Origin: Odoribacter sp. UBA944
GTDB lineage: Bacteria > Bacteroidota > Bacteroidia > Bacteroidales > Marinifilaceae
Assembly (NCBI GenBank): GCA_002293375.1
Contig: DBDA01000008.1
Location: 1 to 64,000 of the forward strand
Direction: 5' to 3'
DNA: 64,000 nt
Below the pieces are notes generated by a model. The model did no database searches. It worked only from the letters and a program-made list of their open reading frames with translations, and was not told the DNA's origin. Made by a program: the position numbers and the translations under genes. Shown here in pieces: positions 18,432 to 28,556 of this stretch (position 1 is the stretch's first letter; each line of letters starts with the position of its first letter).

Positions 18432-20153
18432 ATGAGAGTTTTTTTTGTTTTTATTTTTATCCTGACAGGATGGGTAAACGGTTTTGCCGACGATAGAAAA
18501 AAGATCGTTGGCTATGGGGAGTTGGATGAAAAGACAAAATTGGAATTTGATTATTCCTTTTTGGAAGGGATACGCAGTAAAATTACGGGAGATTATCAGA
18601 GCGCTTTAGGCTGGTTTGACAACTGTTTGAAAATCTATCCCGGAAGTTCGGTGGTTAAATACGAAATCGCTAATTTGTTATTGTTAAATAAAGATTACAA
18701 CGGTGCTTTACTCTTGGCCCGGGAAGCGGTAGCCGGTAATTCTGGAAATCTCTGGTATCAACTGTTATTGGCAAATGTATTGCAGGATAAATCCATGATA
18801 GAAGAGGCGTGTAGCGTCTATGACAGACTTATTGCCATACATCCGAGAATGGAGGAATTTTACATTCAGGAAGCGGGGATGTATGTATCCGTTGAAAAGT
18901 GGCAAAAAGCCATCGATGTATATAATCGGTATGAAAAAAAATTCGGTATTAATGAAATAGTCTCTATTGAGAAGATAAAACTTTATACCAAATTGGATGA
19001 CATAAAGGGGGCTTCCAACGAACTGTATAAGTTGATTCGGGAATACCCGGAAAAAGAGGAGTATCTGAGTTTGCTGGCAGAACTCTATTTCAATTACGGA
19101 CAGGACAAAAAAGGACTGCAAGTCCTGAACCGCCTGTTGAGTAAAGATCCGGACAATGGAATGATCCATTTTTACCTGGCGGACTATTACAGAGAAAAAG
19201 GAGCGCAAAAAGAGTCCGAACAGCACGTTGTAAAAGCTTTATCAAGCAATGAACTGGACTCGCGTTATAAAGTTCAGTACATGTTGAAATTGGTGTTGGG
19301 TCCCGATTCGTCCAGGGTTTCTGAAACACAGTGGGATTCATATGTTTTGCTGTTGCGGGAAAAATATCCGGAGGATCTGGCCATTCGTTCTCTCTACTCC
19401 GATTATTTGAAGAAAGAGGGCAAGTTGGATGAATCCCGGGCGGAGTTGGAGTATATTCTCTCTAAAGACAAAGATAATTATATCATCTGGCAGGAGTTAC
19501 TGATCTTGTGTAATGAAATGGAAGACACTGCTTGTATCTATGAGCGAAGTACGGAAGCGCTGATGTATTTTCCGGAAGAGCCCTTACCGTATGCGATGGC
19601 TGGAATTTCCCGGATGATCCGGCAGCAATTTTCCGAAGCGCTTCCCTTTTTTAGGAAGGGAGTGGAATTAACTTCGGGAAACAGGGAGTTTCAAACACAG
19701 TTTTATGCCTATCTGGGAGATTGTTATTACAGTTTGGACAGTTTGGAACAGGCCTTTGCCATGTTTGAACAGGTTTTATCGTACCGGCCGGATGACCTGG
19801 TGGTTTTGAACAATTACGCCTATTACCTCTCCTTGCGGGATGAAGAACTTGCTAAGGCTGAAAGAATGAGTGCGAAAACAGTGTTGGCGGAACCTGAAAA
19901 CGACACCTATTTAGATACCTATGCTTGGGTACTGTTTAAACGGAAAGAGTATTCGCAGGCATTGTATTACATCAAATTGGCGGTCAAGTACTCTCGAGAG
20001 CCATCCGGAGTACTGTATGAACATTATGGGGATATTTTGTATTACAGCAACGATGGGAATCAGGCGGTCGAGATGTGGAAAAAGGCTTTGGAGATAGGTG
20101 GTGAAGATCCGGAGGTGTTGCGATCCAAAATTTCGGGAGAATACGATTTTTAA
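18432..20153 (+). CDS. Exported tetratricopeptide-repeat protein
   Basis: A 573-residue protein with a signal peptide (about 1-20, ending FADD) and helical repeats throughout. Recognisable TPR units include SALGWFDNCLKIYPGSSVVKYE near residue 55, QKAIDVYNRYEKKFG near 158, KGLQVLNRLLSKDPDNGMIHFY near 228, and a C-terminal run near 440-560 (AFAMFEQVLSYRPDDLVVLNNY). TPR arrays are protein-interaction scaffolds, and this one should act in the periplasm or at the outer membrane. It is followed by a DUF4292 lipoprotein and an EnvC-like protein, suggesting a role in envelope assembly. Confidence 0.85.
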   Translation: MRVFFVFIFILTGWVNGFADDRKKIVGYGELDEKTKLEFDYSFLEGIRSKITGDYQSALGWFDNCLKIYPGSSVVKYEIANLLLLNKDYNGALLLAREAVAGNSGNLWYQLLLANVLQDKSMIEEACSVYDRLIAIHPRMEEFYIQEAGMYVSVEKWQKAIDVYNRYEKKFGINEIVSIEKIKLYTKLDDIKGASNELYKLIREYPEKEEYLSLLAELYFNYGQDKKGLQVLNRLLSKDPDNGMIHFYLADYYREKGAQKESEQHVVKALSSNELDSRYKVQYMLKLVLGPDSSRVSETQWDSYVLLLREKYPEDLAIRSLYSDYLKKEGKLDESRAELEYILSKDKDNYIIWQELLILCNEMEDTACIYERSTEALMYFPEEPLPYAMAGISRMIRQQFSEALPFFRKGVELTSGNREFQTQFYAYLGDCYYSLDSLEQAFAMFEQVLSYRPDDLVVLNNYAYYLSLRDEELAKAERMSAKTVLAEPENDTYLDTYAWVLFKRKEYSQALYYIKLAVKYSREPSGVLYEHYGDILYYSNDGNQAVEMWKKALEIGGEDPEVLRSKISGEYDF

Positions 20154-20169
20154 TGTGTGCGATCTGTTG

Positions 20170-21024
20170 ATGAAGAAATTTTTAATCGCTGTATGGGTGC
20201 TGCTGTCCGTGGTTTCGTGCCGGACGGCCAAAGAAACTGTCGTCCGAAAGGAGACGGAGAACTTGGCAGAGAACAAACTGTTTAAAAATATTTACTCCAA
20301 CGAATTGGAGTACAAAACATTGTATTCTAAAAAGATGGATGTCTCCCTCTCTGCAAAAGGCAAAGAGACAGGGTTGAAAGGGGCGATGAAAATGGAGAAA
20401 GACCAGTTTATCTGGATATCATTGACCGCTCCTCTCGGGATTGAAGTGGCCCGGCTCCTGTTTACTCCTGACAGCATCAAATTCATGGATTCCTACAACA
20501 AGAAATACCTGTTGACCGATTACAATTATATATACGAAAAGTCTGGATTAGAGGTAGGCTTTCAATGCATCCAGAATATTTTTGCGAACGGATTCGTCAA
20601 TTTGGAAAATTGTGGGAACGACAATTTAAAGGAGGGAAAATTTAAATACGAACGGACCAAATACGACTATGTTTTATCCAATATCCACCAAAGGGCGATT
20701 GACCGAAAGGTTCGGAAATATTTTAAGAAGAAGCGGAAAAACAAGGATTTCGCATTCATTTTACAGGAAATACACATTGATCCGAACTGTTTCAGGCCTT
20801 ACCGGATTGTGTTGAAGGATATGGAAGATGATACCGGTATAGAGACATTATACGAAGATTTTACCCGGACGGGAGAGAAGCTTTTTCCCGAAAAGATTGG
20901 GTTTGACTTGGTCTTTAACGACCAAAAGATTAAATTGGATGTAGTTTTTTCCCGCCTGGAATTCGACGGAACGGTAGTTCCCAATTTTAAGATCCCGGCG
21001 AAATACGAGAATTTGACAAAATGA
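20170..21024 (+). CDS. DUF4292 family lipoprotein
   Basis: A 284-residue predicted lipoprotein. I start at ATG 20170 because MKKFLIAVWVLLSVVSC is a complete lipoprotein signal with lipid-modified Cys17; the longer in-frame start overlaps the TPR gene and would bury the signal. The mature part is beta-rich (LSAKGKETGLKGAMKM, LTAPLGIEVARLLFTPDSIKFMD), resembling the LolB/LolA-like fold suggested for DUF4292 proteins, which would bind a lipid or lipoprotein. The stop overlaps the next gene start as ATGA. Lipoprotein nature is clear; a carrier role is inference. Confidence 0.82.
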   Translation: MKKFLIAVWVLLSVVSCRTAKETVVRKETENLAENKLFKNIYSNELEYKTLYSKKMDVSLSAKGKETGLKGAMKMEKDQFIWISLTAPLGIEVARLLFTPDSIKFMDSYNKKYLLTDYNYIYEKSGLEVGFQCIQNIFANGFVNLENCGNDNLKEGKFKYERTKYDYVLSNIHQRAIDRKVRKYFKKKRKNKDFAFILQEIHIDPNCFRPYRIVLKDMEDDTGIETLYEDFTRTGEKLFPEKIGFDLVFNDQKIKLDVVFSRLEFDGTVVPNFKIPAKYENLTK

Positions 21025-22217
21025 AATTCTTTTTAGTACATACCTGCTTTTTATGTTTGCTTTTTTATCCAGTAGCATCTTCTGCCCAATCCATCGCCGG
21101 TATCCGGAAAGAGAAGGAAAAGAGCGAGAAAGAGATCGCTTATTTGGATAAACTGCTGAACGAAACCAAAAGCAGCCGCTCACTCTCTTTTGAACGCTTG
21201 AATATTGTACAGAAAAAAGTCTCTCAAACCAAACAGTTGATCCGTTCGTTGGAAAAAGAGATGGACTACTACGAGGGGCAGATCCAAGTAAACGAAAAAA
21301 AGATCGGCGAATTGGGTGAGAACAGAAAGGCAATATTGGAACTCTATTCCAAATTGGTGTACGGGTTGTGGAAGAAAAAGGACAAAGCAGACAAAATGAT
21401 GTTCATTTTTGCTGCTGCGGACTTTAACCAGGCATACAACCGGTATAAGTATTTTGAACAGATACAGAGCTATTCCAAACGGCAATTCGAACAGATCCGG
21501 GTGATCAACGATTCGTTGGAATCCCGGAATAATAAATTGAAGGAGTACATCGTTCAGAAAAACGAAATCCTGAAAGAGATCGATGTGCAAAACCGGAGTT
21601 TGCTGGAACAGCAGGAGGGGGAAAACCGTTTGATCCGGGAGTTCAGGAAAAAAGAGAAGGAGTTGGCGAAAAAATTGGAGGCCGAACAGAAAAATCGGGC
21701 GCGATTGGCAAAAGAATTGGACAGATTGATCGCCCAGGAGATCAAGAAGGCGGCAAAGACAGGGAAACCAACAGAGATCCGGTTAACCCCGGAACAACAG
21801 TTGGTATCCGACGAATTTGTCAAAAACAAGGGAAAACTGCCCTGGCCAGTGGAGCAGGGAATTGTCACGGAAAAATTCGGTATACGGACCAATCCGTTGC
21901 ATCCGAACGTGAAACAGGAGAATGCGGGGGTCACCATAGCAACCCTGAAAAACTCTGAAGTACGCGCTGTTTTTGACGGAGTAGTTGCTTCCGTAGTCTT
22001 TTATCCGGGATACAACAACATTGTCATGATTAGTCACGGCAATTACTACACGGCTTACACTAACTTGGTCGAGGTGAAAGTGAAGGAGCAACAGGCCGTG
22101 AAAACCAAACAGGTTATCGGGAAGGTGGGTTACGACGTGGAAAAGGGAAGTGTTTTCACCTTCACGGTGAACAAGGAGTTCGAAAAACAGGATCCTGAAC
22201 AGTGGCTGGCGAAATAG
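21021..22217 (+). CDS. EnvC-like murein hydrolase activator (degenerate M23 domain)
   Basis: A 398-residue periplasmic protein. A signal peptide ends near SSAQS, a long coiled coil follows (about 25-245, with heptads rich in Lys, Glu and Gln), then a LytM/M23 domain (about 270-395). In catalytic LytM enzymes zinc is held by HxxxD and HxH; here those positions read ENAGVTIAT and YYTAYTNL, so the ligands are missing. This matches EnvC and other non-catalytic activators, which switch on cell-separation amidases. It overlaps the DUF4292 gene by four bases and precedes the DUF4175 gene by 16. Confidence 0.87.
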   Translation: MKFFLVHTCFLCLLFYPVASSAQSIAGIRKEKEKSEKEIAYLDKLLNETKSSRSLSFERLNIVQKKVSQTKQLIRSLEKEMDYYEGQIQVNEKKIGELGENRKAILELYSKLVYGLWKKKDKADKMMFIFAAADFNQAYNRYKYFEQIQSYSKRQFEQIRVINDSLESRNNKLKEYIVQKNEILKEIDVQNRSLLEQQEGENRLIREFRKKEKELAKKLEAEQKNRARLAKELDRLIAQEIKKAAKTGKPTEIRLTPEQQLVSDEFVKNKGKLPWPVEQGIVTEKFGIRTNPLHPNVKQENAGVTIATLKNSEVRAVFDGVVASVVFYPGYNNIVMISHGNYYTAYTNLVEVKVKEQQAVKTKQVIGKVGYDVEKGSVFTFTVNKEFEKQDPEQWLAK

Positions 22218-22233
22218 CAGGGAACAAGAGACT

Positions 22234-25200
22234 ATGGAAGAGAGATACTGCACTTTACGAAACGAATGGCGACACACATTGATCCGTTTCAGATTGGAAA
22301 ATCTTTTTTTTGATCTGTTGCAGGGATTAGTTGTTCTGTTCTCTTTTGTGTTGGTATACTTGTTTTTGTACTATCTTCTCCGCTCTGCATTCCAACTGAC
22401 CTCGGGCTTCAAAGCAACACTTTATTTTATCTTTCTGGCCGGAACGGCGACTATCGCTCTTCTCGGCTTGATCAAACCGTTGCTCTCCTTTTTCATTTTG
22501 GGAAGCCTACGGAAGGATGCATTGCTCAAGCTTCTCCGAAGGCGTTTCCCCAGTGAACAGGATCTGTTGGTCAGCCTTTGCTACCTGGCTTTCCGAACAG
22601 ACGAGGTATCAGGCGATGATACGTTGAAAAAAGCGGCTTTTATACAAAAATACAGCCGGATGCAGGAACAGGGCCTCTCGTTTCCCCTGTTCGGAAAACG
22701 TTGTTTCAAACCACTGCTGCTGTTGGGAGCTTGTCTGTTGTTGTTTGGGGTCAATGTCGGCCGTTTTGTGCATTGGGGAACCGATCTGAGCCGTTTTCGC
22801 GAAACAGACCGTGCGGAGTCCGGAATCTTCTTTACACTGATGAACGAATCCACCTCGGTGGAGTACGGTAAATCATTTAGGGTCAAACTAAAAGTAGAGA
22901 GCGAATACACCACCCTGGGAAATGTTTTCATTCGCTTCGGAGGAGGTGAATTTTTAATGGGACGGGAGGATTCACTCTACGTGTACGATTTTGAGTCGGT
23001 CAATAACGACCTCTCTTTTAATTTCCGGGCTGTAGAGACAGAGAGTCGTTATTACAAACTGACAGTCTTGCCGACCCCGGTTATAACCGCGTATGAAGTC
23101 CGGGTCGTTCCGCCTGCTTATACCGGTCGGAAACCGGAAACGCTGAAAAATATGACCGACTTCCGGGCTGTTTACGGTTCTGTTTTGCAATTTACGGTTC
23201 GTTACTCTTTTGCGGACTCCCTGTATTTAGGGTGGGACGGTCAGGTAAAGCGCCTGGATATAACCGAAACGGGAAATGTCTCTTTCTCGCGCAAGGTAAC
23301 AGCTTCCGGGGAATATACGCTATACGGTTCCAATGCGCATTTCGACAAAAAGGATCTGATGAATTTTACGGTAGCCTCTGTTCCGGATCTCTATCCGGGC
23401 ATTCAGATATCTGCTTTGCAGGATTCCATACAAGCCTCCGTCCATTACTACTACGGCATTCTAACCGATGATTACGGATTTTCCGATTTGCGTTTCAATT
23501 ATTCCCTGGACGGGGAGCGTTATACGGTTGTCCCTATTGCCGTAAATAAAAACCAGAATGCGCAGGAGTTCTATTTTGAATTTGACTTTGCCGAGTTTGC
23601 CGGAATGGACCAGGCGGATATTCATTACTATTTTGAAGTGTTCGACAACGATCTGATCTCCGGCCCCAAGAGCACCCGCTCGGATGCCCTTCACTATACC
23701 ATTCCTGACCTGAATACGATATTCGACTACAATTCGGATGTGAATATGCAGGTAAACAGTGCTTTGCAGCAGGCGGAAAAATTAGCGCATGAAATTGTTT
23801 CGGATGTGAAAGAGCTGCAGAAAAAGATGCTGGACAATACGGTGGATGACTGGGAAAAACAACAACTTTCCCAGGATATCGTAGAAAAAAAGGAGAAGTT
23901 GGAACAGTTGCTGGCAGGGGCACGGGAAGAGAACATCAAAAAGTCGTCTTTGAATAAGAGTTTTGCCGGGCAAGACAGTGTGTTGCTGACCAAACAGCAG
24001 CAAATCCAACAATTGCTGGATCACATCATGGACGAGGAGATGAAAAAATTGCTGGAAGAGTTTTCCAGACTGACGCGGGAATTTTCAAAGGAACAGTTCC
24101 AGCGTGTGGACGAAAAGATGAAGCTGACTTTTGACCAACTGAGCGAACAGTTGGACAGAAATATAGAGCTATTGAAACAGTTTCAGGTCGAAGAGCAGCA
24201 CGAGATGATCCGGCAGCAGATGGAACAGGTGAAAGAGTTGCAGCATTCTTTAGATAGTTTGTCGGAGAGCCGGAAAAGCCGGGATTCACTGCCCGGCAGA
24301 ACGGGAGAGATCCGTGAAAAGTTGGAGAAGGCCAAAAGCAATTACGAGGAGTTGAAAGAGGCCAACCAACAATTGGAAAAACGGTTTGAATTGGACGATT
24401 TGACCTCGGATTTTGAAGAGCTTTCGGACCGGACGGAGGAGCAACAAAAAAACTCGGAGCGTGGAGAAACCGACCGGGAACTTTCGGAAGATATTGAAGA
24501 GAAGATGGAAGAGTTGTTGGAGAAGTTGGAGCAACAGGCACAACAGATCTTCATGAATGCCGAACTTCCCGAAAATGATGTCGAACTGATCATTCAAAAC
24601 ATCTTGTTGATCTCCATGTCCCAGGAGCTTTTGTTGAAGGAATTCAACGAAGTACCGGCACAGAGTGCCCGCTACCAGGAGTTGGGACGCCTGCAGGACC
24701 TGAAGAGATTGGAGTATAAAATTGTGAAGGACAGTTTGTCCCGGCTGGCCAAGACCAATTTGCAGTTGGCCACGGTATTAGACTCTAAATTGTTCGATAT
24801 AGAGATCAAATTCGGCCTGTTGCCGGGCTACATACAGGACAATAGACGTTCGGAATTACTGAAAGAACAGCAGTATTTGATAACCTATCTGAACGATTTG
24901 GCGCTGGTATTGAGTGAAGCCCTTCAACAAAGCAGTGGAGAGGGAGAGGGAACGCCATCGAAAGGCAAAAAAGGCAAGGGGAAAAAAGGAGGCGGCAAGG
25001 AGTCCGGAGAGGAAGGGTATGACGGATTGAAGGAGATGCAGAACGGCATGAAACGGCAGTTGGAAAATTTAGTGAACCAGATGAAGAGAGGCGAGAAGGG
25101 AGAACCCATGCAGCGGGGGATTGGAAACATGATCCGGCAGAATGAACTTTTTCGGCAAAGCCTGGAGGAGTTTATGTCCGGGAACGGCTATCTTTCGCCC

Positions 25201-25539
25201 GGTGAAAAGCAGTTGTTGGATGAGATCCGTCAACTGTTGGATGACAATATCCGCGACCTGTCGAATTACTCCGTTTCCAACCATTTGATCAATCGGAATA
25301 ATCAGATATACAATAAGTTGATTCTGTCGGAAAAGGCTTCGAAAGAGAGAGAGGAGTACGAAGAAAAGCGGCGCGCCAAAACAGCTGGGGATACCGAATT
25401 CACCCGGCCGGAACTCTATTTCAGAACCGAACAAAAAGAGAAGTTGATGAATACGGATTTTAAAAGATCGGATCTGCAACTTACCCCCTATTTCAGAAAC
25501 ATATATAACAACTATTATATTAAGCTTGGTGATGAGTAA
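22234..25539 (+). CDS. DUF4175-like large membrane coiled-coil protein
   Basis: A 1101-residue protein. Three hydrophobic segments near residues 25-50, 60-92 and 163-178 anchor it; a beta-rich periplasmic section spans about 190-495. From about 500 to 880 it is a nearly continuous coiled coil (for example ELQKKMLDNTVDDWEKQQLS and SDRTEEQQKNSERGETDREL). A Gly/Lys-rich linker at about 905-930 (GKKGKGKKGGGKESGEEG) precedes a helical C-terminal end. The size and plan match DUF4175 proteins of Bacteroidetes, whose function is not known to me. It overlaps the RsbW-like gene by eight bases and is preceded by EnvC, so a link to envelope integrity or division is plausible but unproven. Confidence 0.8.
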   Translation: MEERYCTLRNEWRHTLIRFRLENLFFDLLQGLVVLFSFVLVYLFLYYLLRSAFQLTSGFKATLYFIFLAGTATIALLGLIKPLLSFFILGSLRKDALLKLLRRRFPSEQDLLVSLCYLAFRTDEVSGDDTLKKAAFIQKYSRMQEQGLSFPLFGKRCFKPLLLLGACLLLFGVNVGRFVHWGTDLSRFRETDRAESGIFFTLMNESTSVEYGKSFRVKLKVESEYTTLGNVFIRFGGGEFLMGREDSLYVYDFESVNNDLSFNFRAVETESRYYKLTVLPTPVITAYEVRVVPPAYTGRKPETLKNMTDFRAVYGSVLQFTVRYSFADSLYLGWDGQVKRLDITETGNVSFSRKVTASGEYTLYGSNAHFDKKDLMNFTVASVPDLYPGIQISALQDSIQASVHYYYGILTDDYGFSDLRFNYSLDGERYTVVPIAVNKNQNAQEFYFEFDFAEFAGMDQADIHYYFEVFDNDLISGPKSTRSDALHYTIPDLNTIFDYNSDVNMQVNSALQQAEKLAHEIVSDVKELQKKMLDNTVDDWEKQQLSQDIVEKKEKLEQLLAGAREENIKKSSLNKSFAGQDSVLLTKQQQIQQLLDHIMDEEMKKLLEEFSRLTREFSKEQFQRVDEKMKLTFDQLSEQLDRNIELLKQFQVEEQHEMIRQQMEQVKELQHSLDSLSESRKSRDSLPGRTGEIREKLEKAKSNYEELKEANQQLEKRFELDDLTSDFEELSDRTEEQQKNSERGETDRELSEDIEEKMEELLEKLEQQAQQIFMNAELPENDVELIIQNILLISMSQELLLKEFNEVPAQSARYQELGRLQDLKRLEYKIVKDSLSRLAKTNLQLATVLDSKLFDIEIKFGLLPGYIQDNRRSELLKEQQYLITYLNDLALVLSEALQQSSGEGEGTPSKGKKGKGKKGGGKESGEEGYDGLKEMQNGMKRQLENLVNQMKRGEKGEPMQRGIGNMIRQNELFRQSLEEFMSGNGYLSPGEKQLLDEIRQLLDDNIRDLSNYSVSNHLINRNNQIYNKLILSEKASKEREEYEEKRRAKTAGDTEFTRPELYFRTEQKEKLMNTDFKRSDLQLTPYFRNIYNNYYIKLGDE

Positions 25540-25939
25540 AATAGAGTTGAAGATTTCTTCCAAAGTGGAGAACATCGTACAGGTTGAACAATTTGTCGAA
25601 ACGTTCGAGACAACGTTTGGTTTGACCCCCGAACTTTTCGGCAAGGTTAGCCTGTCGGTGATCGAAGCCGTGAATAATGCCATCCTTTTTGGGAACAGGC
25701 AGGCAGAGGACAAGTATGTGACGGTATCTGCCTGGAAAGAAGAGACAAAATTCTTCGTTTCGGTGGAGGATGAAGGCGAGGGATTTGATTACAGCGTTAT
25801 TCCGGATCCGACACAACCCGATAATGTAATGAAAGTTTCAGGACGGGGCCTGTATCTGATGAAGATCCTTTCCGACGACCTTGTTTTTGAGAGCGGAGGC
25901 GCTAAAGTGACACTTGTTTTTAATTTTTGCGAAGCCTGA
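25532..25939 (+). CDS. RsbW-like serine kinase / anti-sigma ATPase
   Basis: A 135-residue GHKL ATPase of the RsbW/SpoIIAB type. The N-box is SVIEAVNNAI, the G1 box DEGEGFD, and the G2 box SGRGLYLMKI. In Firmicutes such proteins bind an alternative sigma factor and phosphorylate an anti-anti-sigma STAS protein. Neither a STAS protein nor a SigB-type sigma is visible here, so the partner is unknown; Bacteroidetes proteins of this kind are poorly characterised. I use ATG 25532 (MSKIELKISS) rather than the TTG two codons upstream. It overlaps the DUF4175 gene by eight bases and shares TGATG with ybeY. Confidence 0.85.
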   Translation: MSKIELKISSKVENIVQVEQFVETFETTFGLTPELFGKVSLSVIEAVNNAILFGNRQAEDKYVTVSAWKEETKFFVSVEDEGEGFDYSVIPDPTQPDNVMKVSGRGLYLMKILSDDLVFESGGAKVTLVFNFCEA

Positions 25940-26367
25940 TGCGAGAAGTCCTGTTTTTTACCGAACAAACCTGTTTACCCGATTTTTTTACCGAAAAACA
26001 GCTCCAGGCGTGGTTGGATGCCATAGCATCGGAACATTCGAGATCCATAGGTGAGATCTCGTTTATTTTCTGTTCGGACGATTATATATTGGATGTCAAT
26101 CGCCAATACCTGCAACACGACTACTATACAGATGTGATCACCTTTGACAATTCGGAAGATGGCCTTTTGTGCGGTGATGTCTTTATCAGTTTGGATACCG
26201 TTCGTTCCAATGCGGAGTTGTTCCGGGTTTCCTTTGAAGAGGAGTTTTACCGGGTTATTTGTCACGCCATCCTTCATCTAATCGGTTTTAAGGACAAAAC
26301 GGATGCGGATGATGTAGAGATGCGGAAACAGGAAGATCATTGCTTAAAACTGCTCGAATCGCTTTAA
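25939..26367 (+). CDS. ybeY: Endoribonuclease YbeY (16S rRNA maturation)
   Basis: A 142-residue UPF0054 family metal-dependent RNase involved in 16S rRNA 3' end maturation and ribosome quality control. The metal site is [11 protein letters not shown], where the usual third ligand His (as in HGSLHLLGYDH) is Asp. Bacteroides relatives, from memory, have the same substitution, so it is probably lineage-wide rather than inactivating. The start ATG lies inside TGATG, sharing a base with the previous stop, and mnmG follows one base after its stop. The coupling with mnmG groups two translation-quality genes. Confidence 0.92.
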   Translation: MREVLFFTEQTCLPDFFTEKQLQAWLDAIASEHSRSIGEISFIFCSDDYILDVNRQYLQHDYYTDVITFDNSEDGLLCGDVFISLDTVRSNAELFRVSFEEEFYRVICHAILHLIGFKDKTDADDVEMRKQEDHCLKLLESL

Positions 26368-26368
26368 A

Positions 26369-28252
26369 ATGGCTTCTTTGCTCCCTGATTATGATGTGAT
26401 CGTTGTAGGAGCCGGCCATGCCGGTTGCGAAGCCGCCGTGGCGGCAGCCCGTCTTGGATCGCGGACATTGCTTATTACATTGGATATGAATAAGATCGCA
26501 CAAATGTCTTGCAATCCGGCCATTGGGGGGATCGCAAAAGGACAGATTGTCAGGGAGATAGATGCGCTTGGAGGCATGACGGGAGTTGTAACGGATGCCG
26601 CTTCGATCCAGTTCAGAATGCTGAATCGCTCCAAAGGGCCCGCTATGTGGAGTCCCCGTTCTCAGTCGGACCGGATGAAATTTTCGGAAAAATGGCGGCG
26701 TATTTTGGAACATACTTCGAATTTAGACCTCTGGCAGGACGACGTGACGGCTGTTTCGGTGAATGGTTGGGAAGTTACTGGAGTGCAGACCGCTTTGGGC
26801 GTTTCGTTTAATGCTTGCAGGGTGATCCTGACCACCGGAACTTTTTTGAACGGCTTGATGCATGTCGGCAAAGCCAGTTTTGCCGGGGGGAGGATCGGAG
26901 AGCCGGCCTCTTCCGGATTGACCGCTTCTCTTTACGGGTTGGGATTTGAATCCGGGCGGATGAAAACCGGCACCCCTGTCCGGGTGGATGCCCGGAGCAT
27001 TGATTTCTCCGTGCTTGACCGCCAGGATGGAGACAACGACTTTCATCACTTCTCTTTTCTGAGTGCTGGCCACAAGAACAACCTGCCCCAGTTGCCCTGT
27101 TACATCGCATATACTAATGCGGAGGTACACCGTGTACTGACGGAGGGGTTTTCAGACAGTCCTCTGTTTAATGGGACTATACAGAGCGTGGGGCCCCGTT
27201 ATTGTCCTAGCATTGAAACCAAATTATCAACCTTTCCGGATCGGGACAGTCATCACCTTTTTTTGGAACCGGAGGGTGTTAATACAACGGAGTATTACCT
27301 GAACGGCTTCTCTTCTTCCCTTCCCTGGGATGTGCAGTTGAGAGGTTTGCGTTTGGTCAAGGGTTTTGAAAACATCCGGATCTACCGTCCGGGATACGCC
27401 ATAGAGTATGATTACTTCCCTCCTTCGCAACTCTTCCATACGCTGGAAACCAAACGGCTCAAAGGGCTTTATTTGGCCGGACAGATCAACGGAACGACCG
27501 GTTATGAAGAGGCGGCGGCCCAAGGACTAATGGCTGGTATCAATGCACATCTTTCTCTGCACGGTGGAGAAGATTTTATTCTGAAGCGTGACCAGGCATA
27601 CATTGGCGTATTGATCGATGACTTGGTGACCAAGGAGGTGGATGAACCTTACCGGATGTTTACCTCCCGGGCAGAATACCGTGTTTTGTTGCGTCAGGAC
27701 AATGCGGATACCCGTTTGACCCCTTTGGGGTATGCATTGGGATTGGCTGACGAATCAAGACATAATTTATATTTAGATAAGATAGAGAAGAGGGATGCTT
27801 TGATCCGTTTTATCCGAAGTTTGAGTGTTCGGCCGGATGCCATGAACGATCGTCTGACGGCTTTGGGATCAGCGTCGTTGACTCAGCGTGTGAAGTTGGT
27901 GGATATACTGGGAAGGCCGCAGGTGACTGTTGATAACATCCTTCCAGCGGTTCCGGAACTCTCCTCGTTTATCCGGGAACATGAGATGAATGAGGAGGTA
28001 GTAGAGGCTGCTGAAATTTTGATCAAGTATTCGGGTTATATTGAGCGGGAGCGCATTATTGCAGGTAAGATTTCCCGTTTGGATGATCTGGTTATTGAAG
28101 ATAAGTTTAATTACGAGGAGATACAAAGTCTCTCTATTGAGGCGAGGCAGAAACTTTCTAAAGTGCAACCAAGAACGATTGGGCAGGCTTCGCGGATTAG
28201 TGGGGTTTCTCCTGCGGATATAAGTGTATTGCTTATTTTGTTGGGGAGGTAG
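26369..28252 (+). CDS. mnmG: tRNA uridine-5-carboxymethylaminomethyl modification enzyme MnmG (GidA)
   Basis: A 627-residue FAD enzyme that, with MnmE, installs the cmnm5 group at wobble U34 of several tRNAs. The FAD fold signature is [19 protein letters not shown] at about residues 11-29. Family motifs [33 protein letters not shown], and the late [13 protein letters not shown] are clear, as is the C-terminal helical domain. The gene is one base after ybeY. A perfect parS sequence lies about 25 bases after its stop, a location often seen in gid-associated, origin-proximal regions of other bacteria. Confidence 0.96.
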   Translation: MASLLPDYDVIVVGAGHAGCEAAVAAARLGSRTLLITLDMNKIAQMSCNPAIGGIAKGQIVREIDALGGMTGVVTDAASIQFRMLNRSKGPAMWSPRSQSDRMKFSEKWRRILEHTSNLDLWQDDVTAVSVNGWEVTGVQTALGVSFNACRVILTTGTFLNGLMHVGKASFAGGRIGEPASSGLTASLYGLGFESGRMKTGTPVRVDARSIDFSVLDRQDGDNDFHHFSFLSAGHKNNLPQLPCYIAYTNAEVHRVLTEGFSDSPLFNGTIQSVGPRYCPSIETKLSTFPDRDSHHLFLEPEGVNTTEYYLNGFSSSLPWDVQLRGLRLVKGFENIRIYRPGYAIEYDYFPPSQLFHTLETKRLKGLYLAGQINGTTGYEEAAAQGLMAGINAHLSLHGGEDFILKRDQAYIGVLIDDLVTKEVDEPYRMFTSRAEYRVLLRQDNADTRLTPLGYALGLADESRHNLYLDKIEKRDALIRFIRSLSVRPDAMNDRLTALGSASLTQRVKLVDILGRPQVTVDNILPAVPELSSFIREHEMNEEVVEAAEILIKYSGYIERERIIAGKISRLDDLVIEDKFNYEEIQSLSIEARQKLSKVQPRTIGQASRISGVSPADISVLLILLGR

Positions 28253-28523
28253 TTTCTTGGAGTTCGCAGATTGCTTGTGTTTCACGTGGAACATTCGCAC
28301 TTTTTGAAGGAGCCGGAGAGAAGGTGGAACAAGATTTAGGTGTTCCGTTCGGGGATGAAGGCAAATGACTTCTTATTTTATGTTGGTGGGATCGCGCAGA
28401 GGTATTGTTTGTTATTTAAACAGAAAAATGGCATGTTGTTTCCGCATGTTTTCCCGGAGAGATGTCGTTGCCAAGACGCACTAAGCTTCGGTCTATTGAT
28501 TTTCGAAAGTGCATCTTTCTACC
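28253..28523. other. Intergenic region with parS and a small inverted repeat
   Basis: No gene is visible between mnmG and the ade promoter. The region contains the parS match at 28278-28293 and a GGAACA...TGTTCC inverted repeat at 28326-28346 with a 9-base spacer, which could be a weak hairpin or regulator site. Confidence 0.5.
28278..28293 (+). promoter_or_regulatory. parS centromere site for ParB
   Basis: TGTTTCACGTGGAACA is, over all 16 bases, the reverse complement of the common Bacillus parS sequence TGTTCCACGTGAAACA. ParB-CTPase clamps load at such sites to organise origin segregation and SMC loading. It lies 26 bases after the mnmG stop codon, in an intergenic region free of other constraint. 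Chance occurrence of a 16-base match in 64 kb is very unlikely. ParA and ParB are not in the window, so function is inferred from the sequence alone. Confidence 0.85.
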
Positions 28524-28531
28524 TATCTTTG
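28524..28531 (+). promoter_or_regulatory. -7 box of the ade promoter
   Basis: TATCTTTG is a perfect TAnnTTTG, 25 bases before the ade start codon. Confidence 0.6.
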
Positions 28532-28556
28532 CGTAATATAATATATCCTTGATGGT

